NCBI RefSeq assembly: GCF_030518235.1
Contig: NZ_JAULSA010000001.1
Coordinates: 1-64,000 of the forward strand
Direction: 5' to 3'
Source: Saccharibacillus sp. CPCC 101409
Lineage (GTDB): Bacteria > Bacillota > Bacilli > Paenibacillales > Paenibacillaceae
DNA length: 64,000 nucleotides
In this document: one piece after another, positions 23,561-31,334 of the stretch
How the letters are laid out: the number at the start of each line of letters is the position of its first letter
Position numbering within the stretch: the stretch's first letter is position 1
Notes under the pieces: model-generated
Databases searched by the model: none
The model's input: only the letters and a program-made list of their open reading frames with translations
What the model was told of the DNA's origin: nothing
Position numbers and translations under genes: made by a program

Positions 23561-23674
23561 GGAGGGAGTACTTCATGTAGGAACGGAAGTGTTCGCCTTT
23601 GAAACCGGGAATATTCCATATAAATACAATTAAATTCCTGGTTTCAACAAGCGACCGTAATGAAGTACTCCCGA
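23561..23674. repeat. Structured intergenic repeat, copy 3
   Basis: Outer stem: GGGAGTACTTCAT (23564-23576) pairs perfectly with 23660-23672. Inner stem: TTGAAACCGGGAAT (23599-23612) pairs with 23634-23647, one G.U pair. The conserved GTTCGCCTTTGAAACC and TTTCAACAAGCGACCG are present. It lies between the two minus-strand genes for the aminopeptidase and cellulase 1. Confidence 0.8.
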
Positions 23675-23712
23675 CTTTCGCAGTTGATCTTGATCTTTAT
23701 CCTTATCTTTTT

Positions 23713-24822
23713 CTAAACCAGCATCTCCGGATTCAATCCGCTCAATTCCTCCACCACAAACCGACCGTTCTTGCTCACCAGCACATCGTCGAAATAAATC
23801 TCCCCGCCGCCGAATTCTTCCTTGAGCAGCAGCACGATATCCCAGTGGATCGCCGAAGAATTGCCGTTGTCCGCGTTGTCGTACGCTTTGCCGAGCGCGA
23901 AATGGATGCTGCCGTTGATCTTCTCGTCGAAGCCGATATCGTTCATCACGCGGTTGACGTAAGGGTTGACGCCGAGCGCGAATTCGCCGATATACCGCGC
24001 TCCTTCGTCGGTGTCGAGCAGCTCGTTCAGCTTGATGTCGTTGTCGCTGCGGCAGGAGACGATCCGCCCCCGTTCAAAAGTAAACGACACGTCGCTGAAA
24101 CTCTGGCCCATATACGCCGCGCGCGTGTTGAACGCGATCGTGCCGTTGACCGAATCGCGCACCGGCGCGGTATAGACTTCGCCGTCGGGCAGGTTGACCT
24201 TGCCGTCGCATTTGACGGCCGGGATGCCTTTGACGGAAAAGCTCAGGTCGGTGCCCGGCGCTACGATGCGCACGCGTTCGGTCTTATTCAGCAGCCCGGT
24301 CAGCGGCTCCATCGCCGCGGACATCCGGCTGTAGTCCATGGTGCACGTGTCGTACAGGAACTGCGTATACGTGTCGGTGCTCATCTCCGCCAGCTGCGCG
24401 TACGCTTTGGTCGGATAATTGAACAGCACCCACTTTTTGCGGACCTGCTCATCGACGACGGGACGATAGATTTTGGTATACGCTTCGCGCTTGTCGGCGG
24501 GCACGTCGGCGTATTCGGATACGTTGTTCTCGCCGAGCAAAATGACGACCGCGTCCATCTGTTTCATCTGTTCCAGCTTCAGCGCCGCGTCGATACGGAA
24601 CTGTTCTTCGCTGCCGTGGAGCATCATGCGCCGGTTGGTGGCATAGTCGCCGATATCGATAAACGCCAGGCCGCCGGCCCGATGGATTTCGTCGATAAAA
24701 GGAGCAAGCAGTTCAAAGTCGTGGACGTCGAGCGCGCGAATCAGAACTTTTTCGCCGGGCTGGACGTTTGTGGAATAGCCGACCGCCGTGCGGGCGAGCT
24801 GTTTCAATCTGGGATCTGTCAT
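23713..24822 (-). CDS. M29 family aminopeptidase
   Basis: A 369-residue metallo-aminopeptidase of the M29 (AmpS/aminopeptidase T) family. Metal-binding residues sit in the second half: YIGEFALGVN (Glu), INGSIHFALGKAY (His) and SSAIHWDIV (His and Asp). The N-terminal half is the family's Rossmann-like domain starting LARTAVGYSTNVQPGEKVLI. Cytoplasmic, with broad neutral aminopeptidase activity expected. ATG 24822 is seven bases after GGAGG; the TTG one codon earlier is less likely. It sits between two cellulase genes on the same strand, with no functional link that I can see. Confidence 0.9.
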   Translation of the reverse strand: MTDPRLKQLARTAVGYSTNVQPGEKVLIRALDVHDFELLAPFIDEIHRAGGLAFIDIGDYATNRRMMLHGSEEQFRIDAALKLEQMKQMDAVVILLGENNVSEYADVPADKREAYTKIYRPVVDEQVRKKWVLFNYPTKAYAQLAEMSTDTYTQFLYDTCTMDYSRMSAAMEPLTGLLNKTERVRIVAPGTDLSFSVKGIPAVKCDGKVNLPDGEVYTAPVRDSVNGTIAFNTRAAYMGQSFSDVSFTFERGRIVSCRSDNDIKLNELLDTDEGARYIGEFALGVNPYVNRVMNDIGFDEKINGSIHFALGKAYDNADNGNSSAIHWDIVLLLKEEFGGGEIYFDDVLVSKNGRFVVEELSGLNPEMLV

Positions 24823-25095
24823 CAAAATTCCTCCGAAAATAGCGATTTGCCGCGCAGCCTGCCTTCAAGAATCGGAAACGGCGGCGAATCGGGATCGTTG
24901 TTCAAGCCTGCTGCGGGTTCTTGCTTCATCATACAGCGAAAGCCCGCGCTTGTCTTTGTCGTTTTAAGGCAGTTGTGCCAGCTTTTTAGTCAATAGGAAC
25001 ATGCAAAAATCGCCGTGCCCCGGATAACGGAACACGACGATCGCATGTACTCTGGTTCTGCTTGGGAAAATAAAGCCGAAGCGCGCAGCCGCGGA

Positions 25096-26814
25096 TTACT
25101 CCGCCGGTCGGCCGCTGACGTTCGAGCCGTTTTTCTCAAGGATATACGTCACTTTTTCGCCGCTCCAGAAGTAGAACGTCAGCTTCACGGCTTCTCCGTC
25201 GCGCAGCGTATTGAGGAGATCCGGGCGCAGCACGATTTTTCCGCCTGCGTAGTCCGGGCTGAACGTCGTTTCGAACTCTTTGTACGATGTCCAGTCCTGC
25301 GGACCGGCATTGCCGCCCGAGACGTACACGGCTTCCATCGTCGCCAGCTTGTCGCCGTTAAAAGCGGTCGGAATCGCAAAGTCGGCCGTTGTGCCGGAAG
25401 CCTGGCTCAGTACCGGTTTGGCGAATACGGTCAGATAGAAATTCCAGTCCGGGCCTTTGGTGAAACCGGCGGTCAGGACCGAATTTACGCCGAGTTTGCC
25501 GGAAGCGGTCAGACGCTCGAGCGTTGCCGCCGGAATGGTCAGCGTTTCGCCGTCGAGTCTGTACTCTTTGTTGCGCACCAGACGTTTGCCGTCCGCTTTG
25601 AGCGAAGTCAGCTTGTTGCCGTTGAGTTGAAGTTGGACCGATACGTCTGCGATCTTGTCGCCCTGGCGCAGATAGATCAGGTCGGATTCGGCCACGGCGG
25701 AGCGCTGATTCTGCCCGGAGCGGATAATCTCGTACAATTCGGGATCGGACCAGGTATACTGGGTGCGGCTGAAATGCTGACCGTTGTCCCACCACATGCC
25801 GGTAATATGCTTTTCTTTGAGATAGGCGGTCAGGAATTCGAAAAATTTCAGCTTCTCGCCCTGCTCGATCACGTTGACGTTCTTGTCGAAGCCGAGCAGC
25901 CCGTATTCGCCCAGGATGACCGGAATGCCTTTGGCCGTAAACGTGTTGTATACATTGTCGAACGTCGTCGTAATATCTTTTTGCGTCGTTTCGTCGAATC
26001 TGGTCGTGCCCGCGATATTGACGCTGAACGGCCAGTAGCCGTAATAGTGCACGGTCGCGATCAGATTCTTGTCGGCTTTGAGCTGTTCAAAAGTCTTCGA
26101 CAGCGCGTTCATCCGGTCCTGCGTCGGCGAAGATTCCAGCGTCGGCAGCACGAGCGGACGGGTGGCGTTCTTGCCGCCGGATGCGCGCACGATTTCGTGG
26201 AACGACAGGTTCAGCTCGTCGAGCAGCTTCTGCGCCGTCGCTTCGTCGGTCGTTCCGCCGTCGGTGAAGCGCGGTTCGTTGACGCTTTCGAACGAGAGTT
26301 TGTCGGATTCGTTTTTGAACTTATCCGCGATCTGCTTCCAGACGGCATTGTAGCGGGCCAGCGTCTGGTCGTGATCGTTTTCCATTTTGCTGATCCAGAC
26401 CCACGAATCGTGGTGCACATTGATCAGGACGTAGAGATTCTCCGTGCGGGCCCAGCCGACGACTTCCGCGACGCGGTCCAGATAAGCCGGATCGATCTTG
26501 TAGTCGGGCGCGGGTCCGATATGGTTGTCCCAGGTGACGGGGATGCGGATGCTGTTAAAGCCCTGTCTGGAGATCTGCTTGATCAGCTCCCGGGTAACGC
26601 GCGGATTGCCCCAGGCGGTCTCGTCGGCGCCGACGGAGTCGAGCGTATTGCCGAGGTTCCAGCCGGGCTGCATATTGTCGACATACGTTTGCATTTTGCT
26701 TTTCGGCGGACTTGCGGAAGCGGCCGAAGCGGAAAAACCTGCGGGCAGCAGCGAAATCAGCAGAGCAGCGGCGAGCACCAGAGAAAACACGGGCGCAAAG
26801 CGGTTTTTGAACAT
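25096..26814 (-). CDS. Second secreted GH5 endoglucanase with X2 and CBM46-like domains
   Basis: A 572-residue paralogue of the cellulase at 21672, well above half identical by eye with the same domain order. Signal peptide about residues 1-30 (SLVLAAALLISLLPAGFSAS). GH5 motifs: GWNLGNTLD, VLINVHHDSW, FESVNEPR (acid/base) and LGEYGLLGF (nucleophile). X2 starts near LIYLRQGDKIADVSV; the CBM46-like domain ends YFWSGEKVTYIL. The X2/CBM region has diverged more than the catalytic domain, which suggests an old duplication. ATG 26814 follows GGGAGG. A weaker cre-like box is at 26879. Confidence 0.9.
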   Translation of the reverse strand: MFKNRFAPVFSLVLAAALLISLLPAGFSASAASASPPKSKMQTYVDNMQPGWNLGNTLDSVGADETAWGNPRVTRELIKQISRQGFNSIRIPVTWDNHIGPAPDYKIDPAYLDRVAEVVGWARTENLYVLINVHHDSWVWISKMENDHDQTLARYNAVWKQIADKFKNESDKLSFESVNEPRFTDGGTTDEATAQKLLDELNLSFHEIVRASGGKNATRPLVLPTLESSPTQDRMNALSKTFEQLKADKNLIATVHYYGYWPFSVNIAGTTRFDETTQKDITTTFDNVYNTFTAKGIPVILGEYGLLGFDKNVNVIEQGEKLKFFEFLTAYLKEKHITGMWWDNGQHFSRTQYTWSDPELYEIIRSGQNQRSAVAESDLIYLRQGDKIADVSVQLQLNGNKLTSLKADGKRLVRNKEYRLDGETLTIPAATLERLTASGKLGVNSVLTAGFTKGPDWNFYLTVFAKPVLSQASGTTADFAIPTAFNGDKLATMEAVYVSGGNAGPQDWTSYKEFETTFSPDYAGGKIVLRPDLLNTLRDGEAVKLTFYFWSGEKVTYILEKNGSNVSGRPAE

Positions 26815-26878
26815 TTGGGCCTCCCTATCGAAAAAGTATTGGCGAATCGCAACCGGAGCGGGACGATACCGTTATTTG

Positions 26879-26892
26879 TGTAACCGCTTTAT
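26879..26892. promoter_or_regulatory. Possible cre site upstream of cellulase 2
   Basis: TGTAACCGCTTTAT retains the central CG and flanking TGTAA of cre sites but fits less well than the copy at 23410. It lies 65 bases before the start codon. Confidence 0.4.
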
Positions 26893-27053
26893 TATTACCC
26901 GAGCCTGTAAGGACTGAACATAAAACGTTATCGGAATTTCAAAAAAACCTGGGGTCTTTATATTCCCGTCCAACTTGCCGATAACAAAAGACAAGGAAAG
27001 CCATTTATCGCTATCGTGGCTTTATTTGACAACAAGGGGTGTACAGCAGAGGG

Positions 27054-28766
27054 ATGAAACGTTTGAGAATGTCTATCGCGGCCAAGATCGGCCTGGGGTA
27101 TCTGGTTATTGTGCTCGGTCTGGTCGTGGCGGTCTTCGGCGTGCTGAGCCAGATCGACAAGCTGGAGACGGAGATGAATTTTATCGCGGGCCACGATATG
27201 GACGTGCACGACCGTGCCGGCCGGATCGAACAGAACGTCGTCAATATGGAGACCGGACAGCGCGGATTCGTGATTACCGGCGAAGACAGCTATCTGGAAC
27301 CGTACAATACCGGCAAGCAGGACTGGGTCGAGAACTACGATGCGCTGCACCGGCTCGTCTCGGACAATCCGGCCCAGCAGGCCAAGCTTGAAGAGATCAG
27401 AGCGAAGATCGAAGACTGGATTCAGGTGGCGGGCGAAGCGACGATCTTGATGAAGCGCGCCGGCAATGCCGAAGGGCTGAACCAATTTTTCGCGGAAGAT
27501 CCGGGCAAGCAGGATATGGACGCTTTCCGCGAGATGATGAATACTTTCGTAAGCACGGAAAAAGCGCTGACGGAAAAAAGAGTGGCGGCTCTGCACGCCA
27601 GCAACCAGTCGCTGAAATTCGCGCTGTACGTGCTGCTGGGCGGGGTCGTGATCGCGGCGGCGCTGCTGGCCTGGTTCACTTCCACCCGCATCAGCCGCAG
27701 CGTCAAATCGGTCGCCCGGACGATCCGGGAGATGGCGTCGTCCGGCGGCGATCTGACCCAGCGGATTCAAGTGCGCAGCAACGACGAGGTCCGCGATCTC
27801 GGCGACTCGACCAATCTGCTGCTCGGCAGTCTGCAGGAGATGATCGGCCATATCAAAGCCGATACGCTGCGTCTGACCGACGCTTCCGTGTCGCTGGAGC
27901 AGGGAGCGCGCGAGAACTCGCGCGCCGTCAAAGAAGTCACCACGTCGATTCAGCGCGTGGCGGAAGGATCGGAGCGTCAGGTGACCCAGACGGAAGATAT
28001 CTCCGCCGTGATGCAGCAGACGATCGCCGGACTGGAACAGGTCGCGGGAGCCGCCGCGGATGTGGCGGAGCTTGCCAAAGAAACGCGCGGCATGGCCGCC
28101 GACGGCGAAAGCCGCATCAAGCAGAGCGTCGAGCAGGTACAGGGCGTGGCGGATACGTTCCATACGATCCGCGGCAGCGTCTCCGAGCTGGCGGAGCGCT
28201 CGAACGAAGTGCTGTCGATCACCGGTTATATTTCGGAAACGTCCAGCCAGACCAATCTGCTGGCGCTGAACGCCGCGATCGAAGCGGCGCGCGCCGGCGA
28301 GCACGGACTCGGCTTCAGCGTCGTGGCGTCCGAGATCCGCAAGCTGGCGGACCAGTCGTCGCGTTCGACCCAGGAGATCAGCCGCATCATTACGGCGATG
28401 ACTACCGGCATTCGCGACATCGTTGAGCTGGTCGAATCGAGTTCCGGCGGCGTGGAGCACGGCGTGGCGTCGCTCGGCGACGCGGGCGCGGCATTCGACG
28501 CGATCGTCGACCGAATCGGCGCGCTCAGCGCGCAGATCGGCGAAGTGGCGGCGACGGTCGAGCAGATGTCGGCCGGCTCGCAGAGCGTGGGCACTTCCGT
28601 CATGGAGATTACGCGCGTGACCGAAGAGATGGCCGCGCTGACGCAGGAAGTATCCGCCATGAGCCAGGAGCAGTCCGCGTCGATGACCGAGATGGAAGGC
28701 ACGTCGGTCCGTTTGAAAGAAATGGCGAATTCGCTGTCGGACATTGTGGATAAATTCAAGATTTAA
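27054..28766 (+). CDS. Methyl-accepting chemotaxis protein with CHASE3-type sensor
   Basis: A 570-residue chemoreceptor. TM1 is about residues 9-28, then an all-helical extracytoplasmic domain with [18 protein letters not shown], the CHASE3 signature. TM2 is about 188-210 ([19 protein letters not shown]), followed by HAMP and a cytoplasmic signalling hairpin whose tip reads [26 protein letters not shown]. No C-terminal CheR-tether pentapeptide. Start uncertain: ATG 27054, TTG 27063 (better spaced from AGAGGG) or ATG 27069. Sensed stimulus unknown; adjacent cellulases make a plant-sugar cue conceivable. Confidence 0.9.
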   Translation: MKRLRMSIAAKIGLGYLVIVLGLVVAVFGVLSQIDKLETEMNFIAGHDMDVHDRAGRIEQNVVNMETGQRGFVITGEDSYLEPYNTGKQDWVENYDALHRLVSDNPAQQAKLEEIRAKIEDWIQVAGEATILMKRAGNAEGLNQFFAEDPGKQDMDAFREMMNTFVSTEKALTEKRVAALHASNQSLKFALYVLLGGVVIAAALLAWFTSTRISRSVKSVARTIREMASSGGDLTQRIQVRSNDEVRDLGDSTNLLLGSLQEMIGHIKADTLRLTDASVSLEQGARENSRAVKEVTTSIQRVAEGSERQVTQTEDISAVMQQTIAGLEQVAGAAADVAELAKETRGMAADGESRIKQSVEQVQGVADTFHTIRGSVSELAERSNEVLSITGYISETSSQTNLLALNAAIEAARAGEHGLGFSVVASEIRKLADQSSRSTQEISRIITAMTTGIRDIVELVESSSGGVEHGVASLGDAGAAFDAIVDRIGALSAQIGEVAATVEQMSAGSQSVGTSVMEITRVTEEMAALTQEVSAMSQEQSASMTEMEGTSVRLKEMANSLSDIVDKFKI

Positions 28767-28771
28767 GCGGT

Positions 28772-28798
28772 GAGCCTCCGGCGTAATTCCGGAGGCTC
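28772..28798 (+). terminator. Terminator hairpin after the chemoreceptor gene
   Basis: GAGCCTCCGG CGTAATT CCGGAGGCTC, a perfect 10-bp stem. A related hairpin, CCTCCGG...CCGGAGG, is repeated at 29164-29186. Confidence 0.7.
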
Positions 28799-28799
28799 G

Positions 28800-29160
28800 A
28801 ATTATCGAGAAACGATAGTCAAATTATCGAGAAACGATTGCATGTAAACCTGATAGGCAGGTTCGATTGAAGCGAAAGGCCGGAGAGGGCGAAAAGGCGG
28901 TAAAAGATGCACGTCGTTGAGTTTTCAAACACGCCCTAAAATAGCTGCGCATAGCTCCTTATTCAGGCTTAATCTTATGTTTTCGAGAAAATAACGACGC
29001 TCATACAATTATTTCAAGCTTTTTCGCTTCGCTTCGGCCTTTGGCTACCAAATAGTTGCACCTGCGTCGCTATTTGAACAAACCGAAGCGTTTATCCCCA
29101 AATAAGTGTACCTGCGGCGCTATTTTCCGTTTGGAACTCTAACCGGCTTTCTCGACACCC
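28800..29160. repeat. Large non-coding inverted-repeat element
   Basis: No gene fits here. It opens with a 17-bp direct repeat AATTATCGAGAAACGAT (28800-28816 and 28822-28838). Four related 26-27 bp units follow at 28938, 28988, 29049 and 29099. The first two (AAATAGCTGCGCA..., AAATAACGACGCT...) are inverted relative to the last two (...GCGTCGCTATTT, ...GCGGCGCTATTT). Their spacing of 50, 61 and 50 bases is mirror-symmetric, so the stretch can fold into one long imperfect hairpin. The left TCGAGAAA and right TTTCTCGA form terminal inverted repeats. Duplicated terminator hairpins flank the whole. Confidence 0.65.
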
Positions 29161-29163
29161 TGG

Positions 29164-29191
29164 ACCTCCGGCGTACTGCCGGAGGTTTTCT
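29164..29191 (+). terminator. Duplicate terminator hairpin
   Basis: ACCTCCGG CGTACTG CCGGAGGT followed by TTTCTTTG. Same stem as the hairpin at 28772-28798, on the other side of the inverted-repeat element. Confidence 0.75.
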
Positions 29192-29307
29192 TTGTTTATT
29201 GAGCAAGCGCGGTTTGGCCGTATCCGGGCAGATCGTTTAGAATAGCAGGACAGCTATTCGTTATGGAAGGAACCGATACAAGGAACCGAAGGAAAAGAGG
29301 CGATAAC

Positions 29308-30219
29308 ATGCAGCCGCGCTTGATTCTGGTCGAAGGACTGCCGGGCTCCGGCAAATCGACCACGGCCGTGCAGATCCGGTATCTGCTGTCACAGCGGTAT
29401 CCCGAACGGGATGTGCGTTTGTTCGAAGAAGGCCGAAGCGACCATCCGGCCGATTACGAAGGCTTTGCGTATCTGACGATGAAAGAGTGGAGCGCTTTGC
29501 GGAACGCGCTGCCCGATTGGAACGAGCGTCTGGAGCGGACGTCGGAAGCCGCAGAGAATGGCCGGGTGCTGGCTTATCGCAGACTGGACGAGCAGACGGA
29601 CGGACCGCTTCCGGAAGAGATTTGGCGCGCTATCGCCGGCCGGGATGTTTACGAGCTGCCGCTGGAACTGCATATGCGGCTGATCGCGGATCGCTGGACG
29701 TCTTTCGCCCTTCAGGCCGCACGGGAAACCAACGTCGTTTACGTGTTCGAATGCTGCTTCATCCAGAACCCCTTGACGATGGCGACGATTCGCTGCGGCG
29801 AAGAACCGGAAACCGTAATCGGCTATGTAAAGAGGCTGGAAGAGATTGTGCTTGGACTGAATCCGTTCGTCGTGTATGTGGATCAGCGCGACCTGGACTT
29901 TTCGTTCCGCAAAGCCGTGGCCGAGCGCCCGCGCGAGTGGTCGGAAGGATTTATGGCCTATTATTTGCAGCAGGGTTACGGAGCTGCGCATGTGTGCGGA
30001 GCGGATCGTGACGGCTCTGCCCGGAACGACGAAGAACGCGATATCACGGATACAATCGCGGTGCTACGGGCCCGTCGGGAGCTGGAGGAACAGATTCTGG
30101 ATCGCCTGAACATACCTGTGCTGAAAGCGGACAATTCGCGCTACGACGAAGCCGAACGCGGTGACTGGCTGAGCGGCGGGCTGGAGCGCTTCTTCGGAAG
30201 CGGGGCTGCTGCGGAGTGA
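29308..30219 (+). CDS. P-loop kinase-like protein
   Basis: A 303-residue P-loop NTPase. The Walker A motif is VEGLPGSGKSTTA at residues 8-20, with the GxPGSGKST form usual for small-molecule or nucleotide kinases. A Walker-B-like strand is VVYVFECCFIQNP, and FVVYVDQRD follows. No lid motif of a known kinase family is obvious. ATG 29308 follows AAAAGAGG; an earlier in-frame ATG at 29263 lacks spacing. Followed 75 bases later by a Nudix gene on the same strand, so the pair may share a transcript. Substrate unknown. Confidence 0.7.
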   Translation: MQPRLILVEGLPGSGKSTTAVQIRYLLSQRYPERDVRLFEEGRSDHPADYEGFAYLTMKEWSALRNALPDWNERLERTSEAAENGRVLAYRRLDEQTDGPLPEEIWRAIAGRDVYELPLELHMRLIADRWTSFALQAARETNVVYVFECCFIQNPLTMATIRCGEEPETVIGYVKRLEEIVLGLNPFVVYVDQRDLDFSFRKAVAERPREWSEGFMAYYLQQGYGAAHVCGADRDGSARNDEERDITDTIAVLRARRELEEQILDRLNIPVLKADNSRYDEAERGDWLSGGLERFFGSGAAAE

Positions 30220-30294
30220 AGGATGCCGGGAAGAACATATAACCGCAAGATGTACAGCCAAATACATACACGATGAAGAGAAGGAGCGGATCGA

Positions 30295-30726
30295 ATGTTT
30301 ATCGTCAACGTGGAAGGCGCGATTCGCCGCGGCGATCGCTGGCTGTTGATTCGGCGCGGAGCGGCGGAAGAACACGCCGCCGGCACGCTCGCGCTGGTTG
30401 GGGGCAAAGTGGACGCGGACGGCCCGTCTTCGGATGTGCTGGAAAGCAATCTGCGGCGCGAAATCCTGGAGGAAGTCGGCCTGAACGTCGCGAAGCGGAT
30501 GACCTATGCGCACAGCACGTCTTTCGTAACCGACCGGGGCGACGCCGTGGTCAACGTGGTGTTCGCCTGCGAATACGCGGACGGCGAAGCGTCGGCCGCC
30601 AGCCCCGACGAAGTCGCCGAGATCCTGTGGCTGACGACGCAGGAGATCCTGGAGCGCGAAGACGTGCCGGAGTGGACGCGGGCGAGCGTGGAGCGGGCGG
30701 AAGCGGTGTGGGGCGAGCGAGAGTAA
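30295..30726 (+). CDS. Nudix hydrolase
   Basis: A 143-residue Nudix protein. The Nudix box begins at LVGGKVD (about residue 40) and ends NLRREILEEVGL, giving the catalytic REUxEExGU. The loop between the first Gly and the first Glu is about seven residues longer than the consensus. A MutT-like role on nucleotides or other diphosphates is the family activity; substrate not predictable. ATG 30295 has a GAAGGAG site. Closed by a terminator. Confidence 0.85.
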   Translation: MFIVNVEGAIRRGDRWLLIRRGAAEEHAAGTLALVGGKVDADGPSSDVLESNLRREILEEVGLNVAKRMTYAHSTSFVTDRGDAVVNVVFACEYADGEASAASPDEVAEILWLTTQEILEREDVPEWTRASVERAEAVWGERE

Positions 30727-30746
30727 ACGAAGTATGGGCAGCGACA

Positions 30747-30779
30747 GAACTCGAAGTTTTCACTTCGGGTTCTTTTTTA
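30747..30779 (+). terminator. Intrinsic terminator
   Basis: GAACTCGAAG TTTTCA CTTCGGGTTC followed by TTTTTT, directly after the Nudix gene. Confidence 0.9.
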
Positions 30780-30848
30780 TAGAGAAGCCTTGAGACGGCC
30801 GGAACATGTATAATGAAGAAAGATTAAGAGCGCGAACACCAATTTATT

Positions 30849-31169
30849 TTGACGGGGTGCGAGTATGGAATACTTTATTTCAGCTCGTACGATCTGCAAG
30901 GCGTAGTCCTGATCGACGAGATCGAAACGCATCTGCACGTCAGTCTGCAAAAGAAAATCATGCCGTTTCTGACGACTCTTTTTCCGAAGATTCAGTTTAT
31001 TGTGACGACGCATTCGCCGTTTGTACTGAACTCAATTCCGAATACGGTCATTTGCGATCTGGAAACTCGGACGGTCATGGAGGACTTCTCCGCTTACTCT
31101 TATGAGAGTATTGTAGAGAAATATTTTGGAACTGAATTATATTCCGAAGAGCTTCAAGAAAAGATCTAA
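30849..31169 (+). pseudogene. C-terminal remnant of an AAA/ABC-type ATPase
   Basis: Up to 106 residues with GVVLIDEIETHLH (Walker B and D-loop of SMC/RecF/OLD-like ATPases) and FIVTTHSPFVLNSIPN (H-loop). There is no Walker A or signature motif: the N-terminal two thirds are missing. No good ribosome site precedes the TTG at 30849. The remnant ends just before a TTTCTCGACAG motif (31175), the same sequence as the right edge of the intergenic repeats. Complete relatives are often part of defence or toxin-type systems, but nothing else of such a system remains here. Confidence 0.7.
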
Positions 31170-31190
31170 GTGACTTTCTCGACAGCCTAA

Positions 31191-31229
31191 ACGTAGACCC
31201 CAATCATTTGATGGGTCTGCGTTTTTTAT
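31191..31229 (+). terminator. Intrinsic terminator
   Basis: ACGTAGACCC...GGGTCTGCGT followed by six T, just after the ATPase remnant. Confidence 0.85.
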
Positions 31230-31276
31230 TTCCCCCTTGCCTTTCCCCCCGAAAAAGAGTATTCTCTAATCAAAAG

Positions 31277-31307
31277 TTAACACTGTTAATTTATATTACA
31301 GTGTTAA
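31277..31307 (+). promoter_or_regulatory. Perfect operator dyad, probably for the TetR regulator
   Basis: TTAACACTGT (31277-31286) and ACAGTGTTAA (31298-31307) are perfect 10-bp arms separated by an AT-rich 11-bp centre, 28 bases before the oxidoreductase start. Symmetry and length suit a TetR dimer; the TetR gene is second in the same operon. Confidence 0.75.
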
Positions 31308-31334
31308 ATATAAATCGAACGGAGGCGTCTAATC

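Noticed and set aside
28938-29126. Four spaced repeats that look like a short CRISPR array
   Set aside because: Units are too divergent, two are inverted relative to the others, and the gaps of 23 and 34 bases mirror each other. No cas gene is near. A large inverted repeat explains it better.
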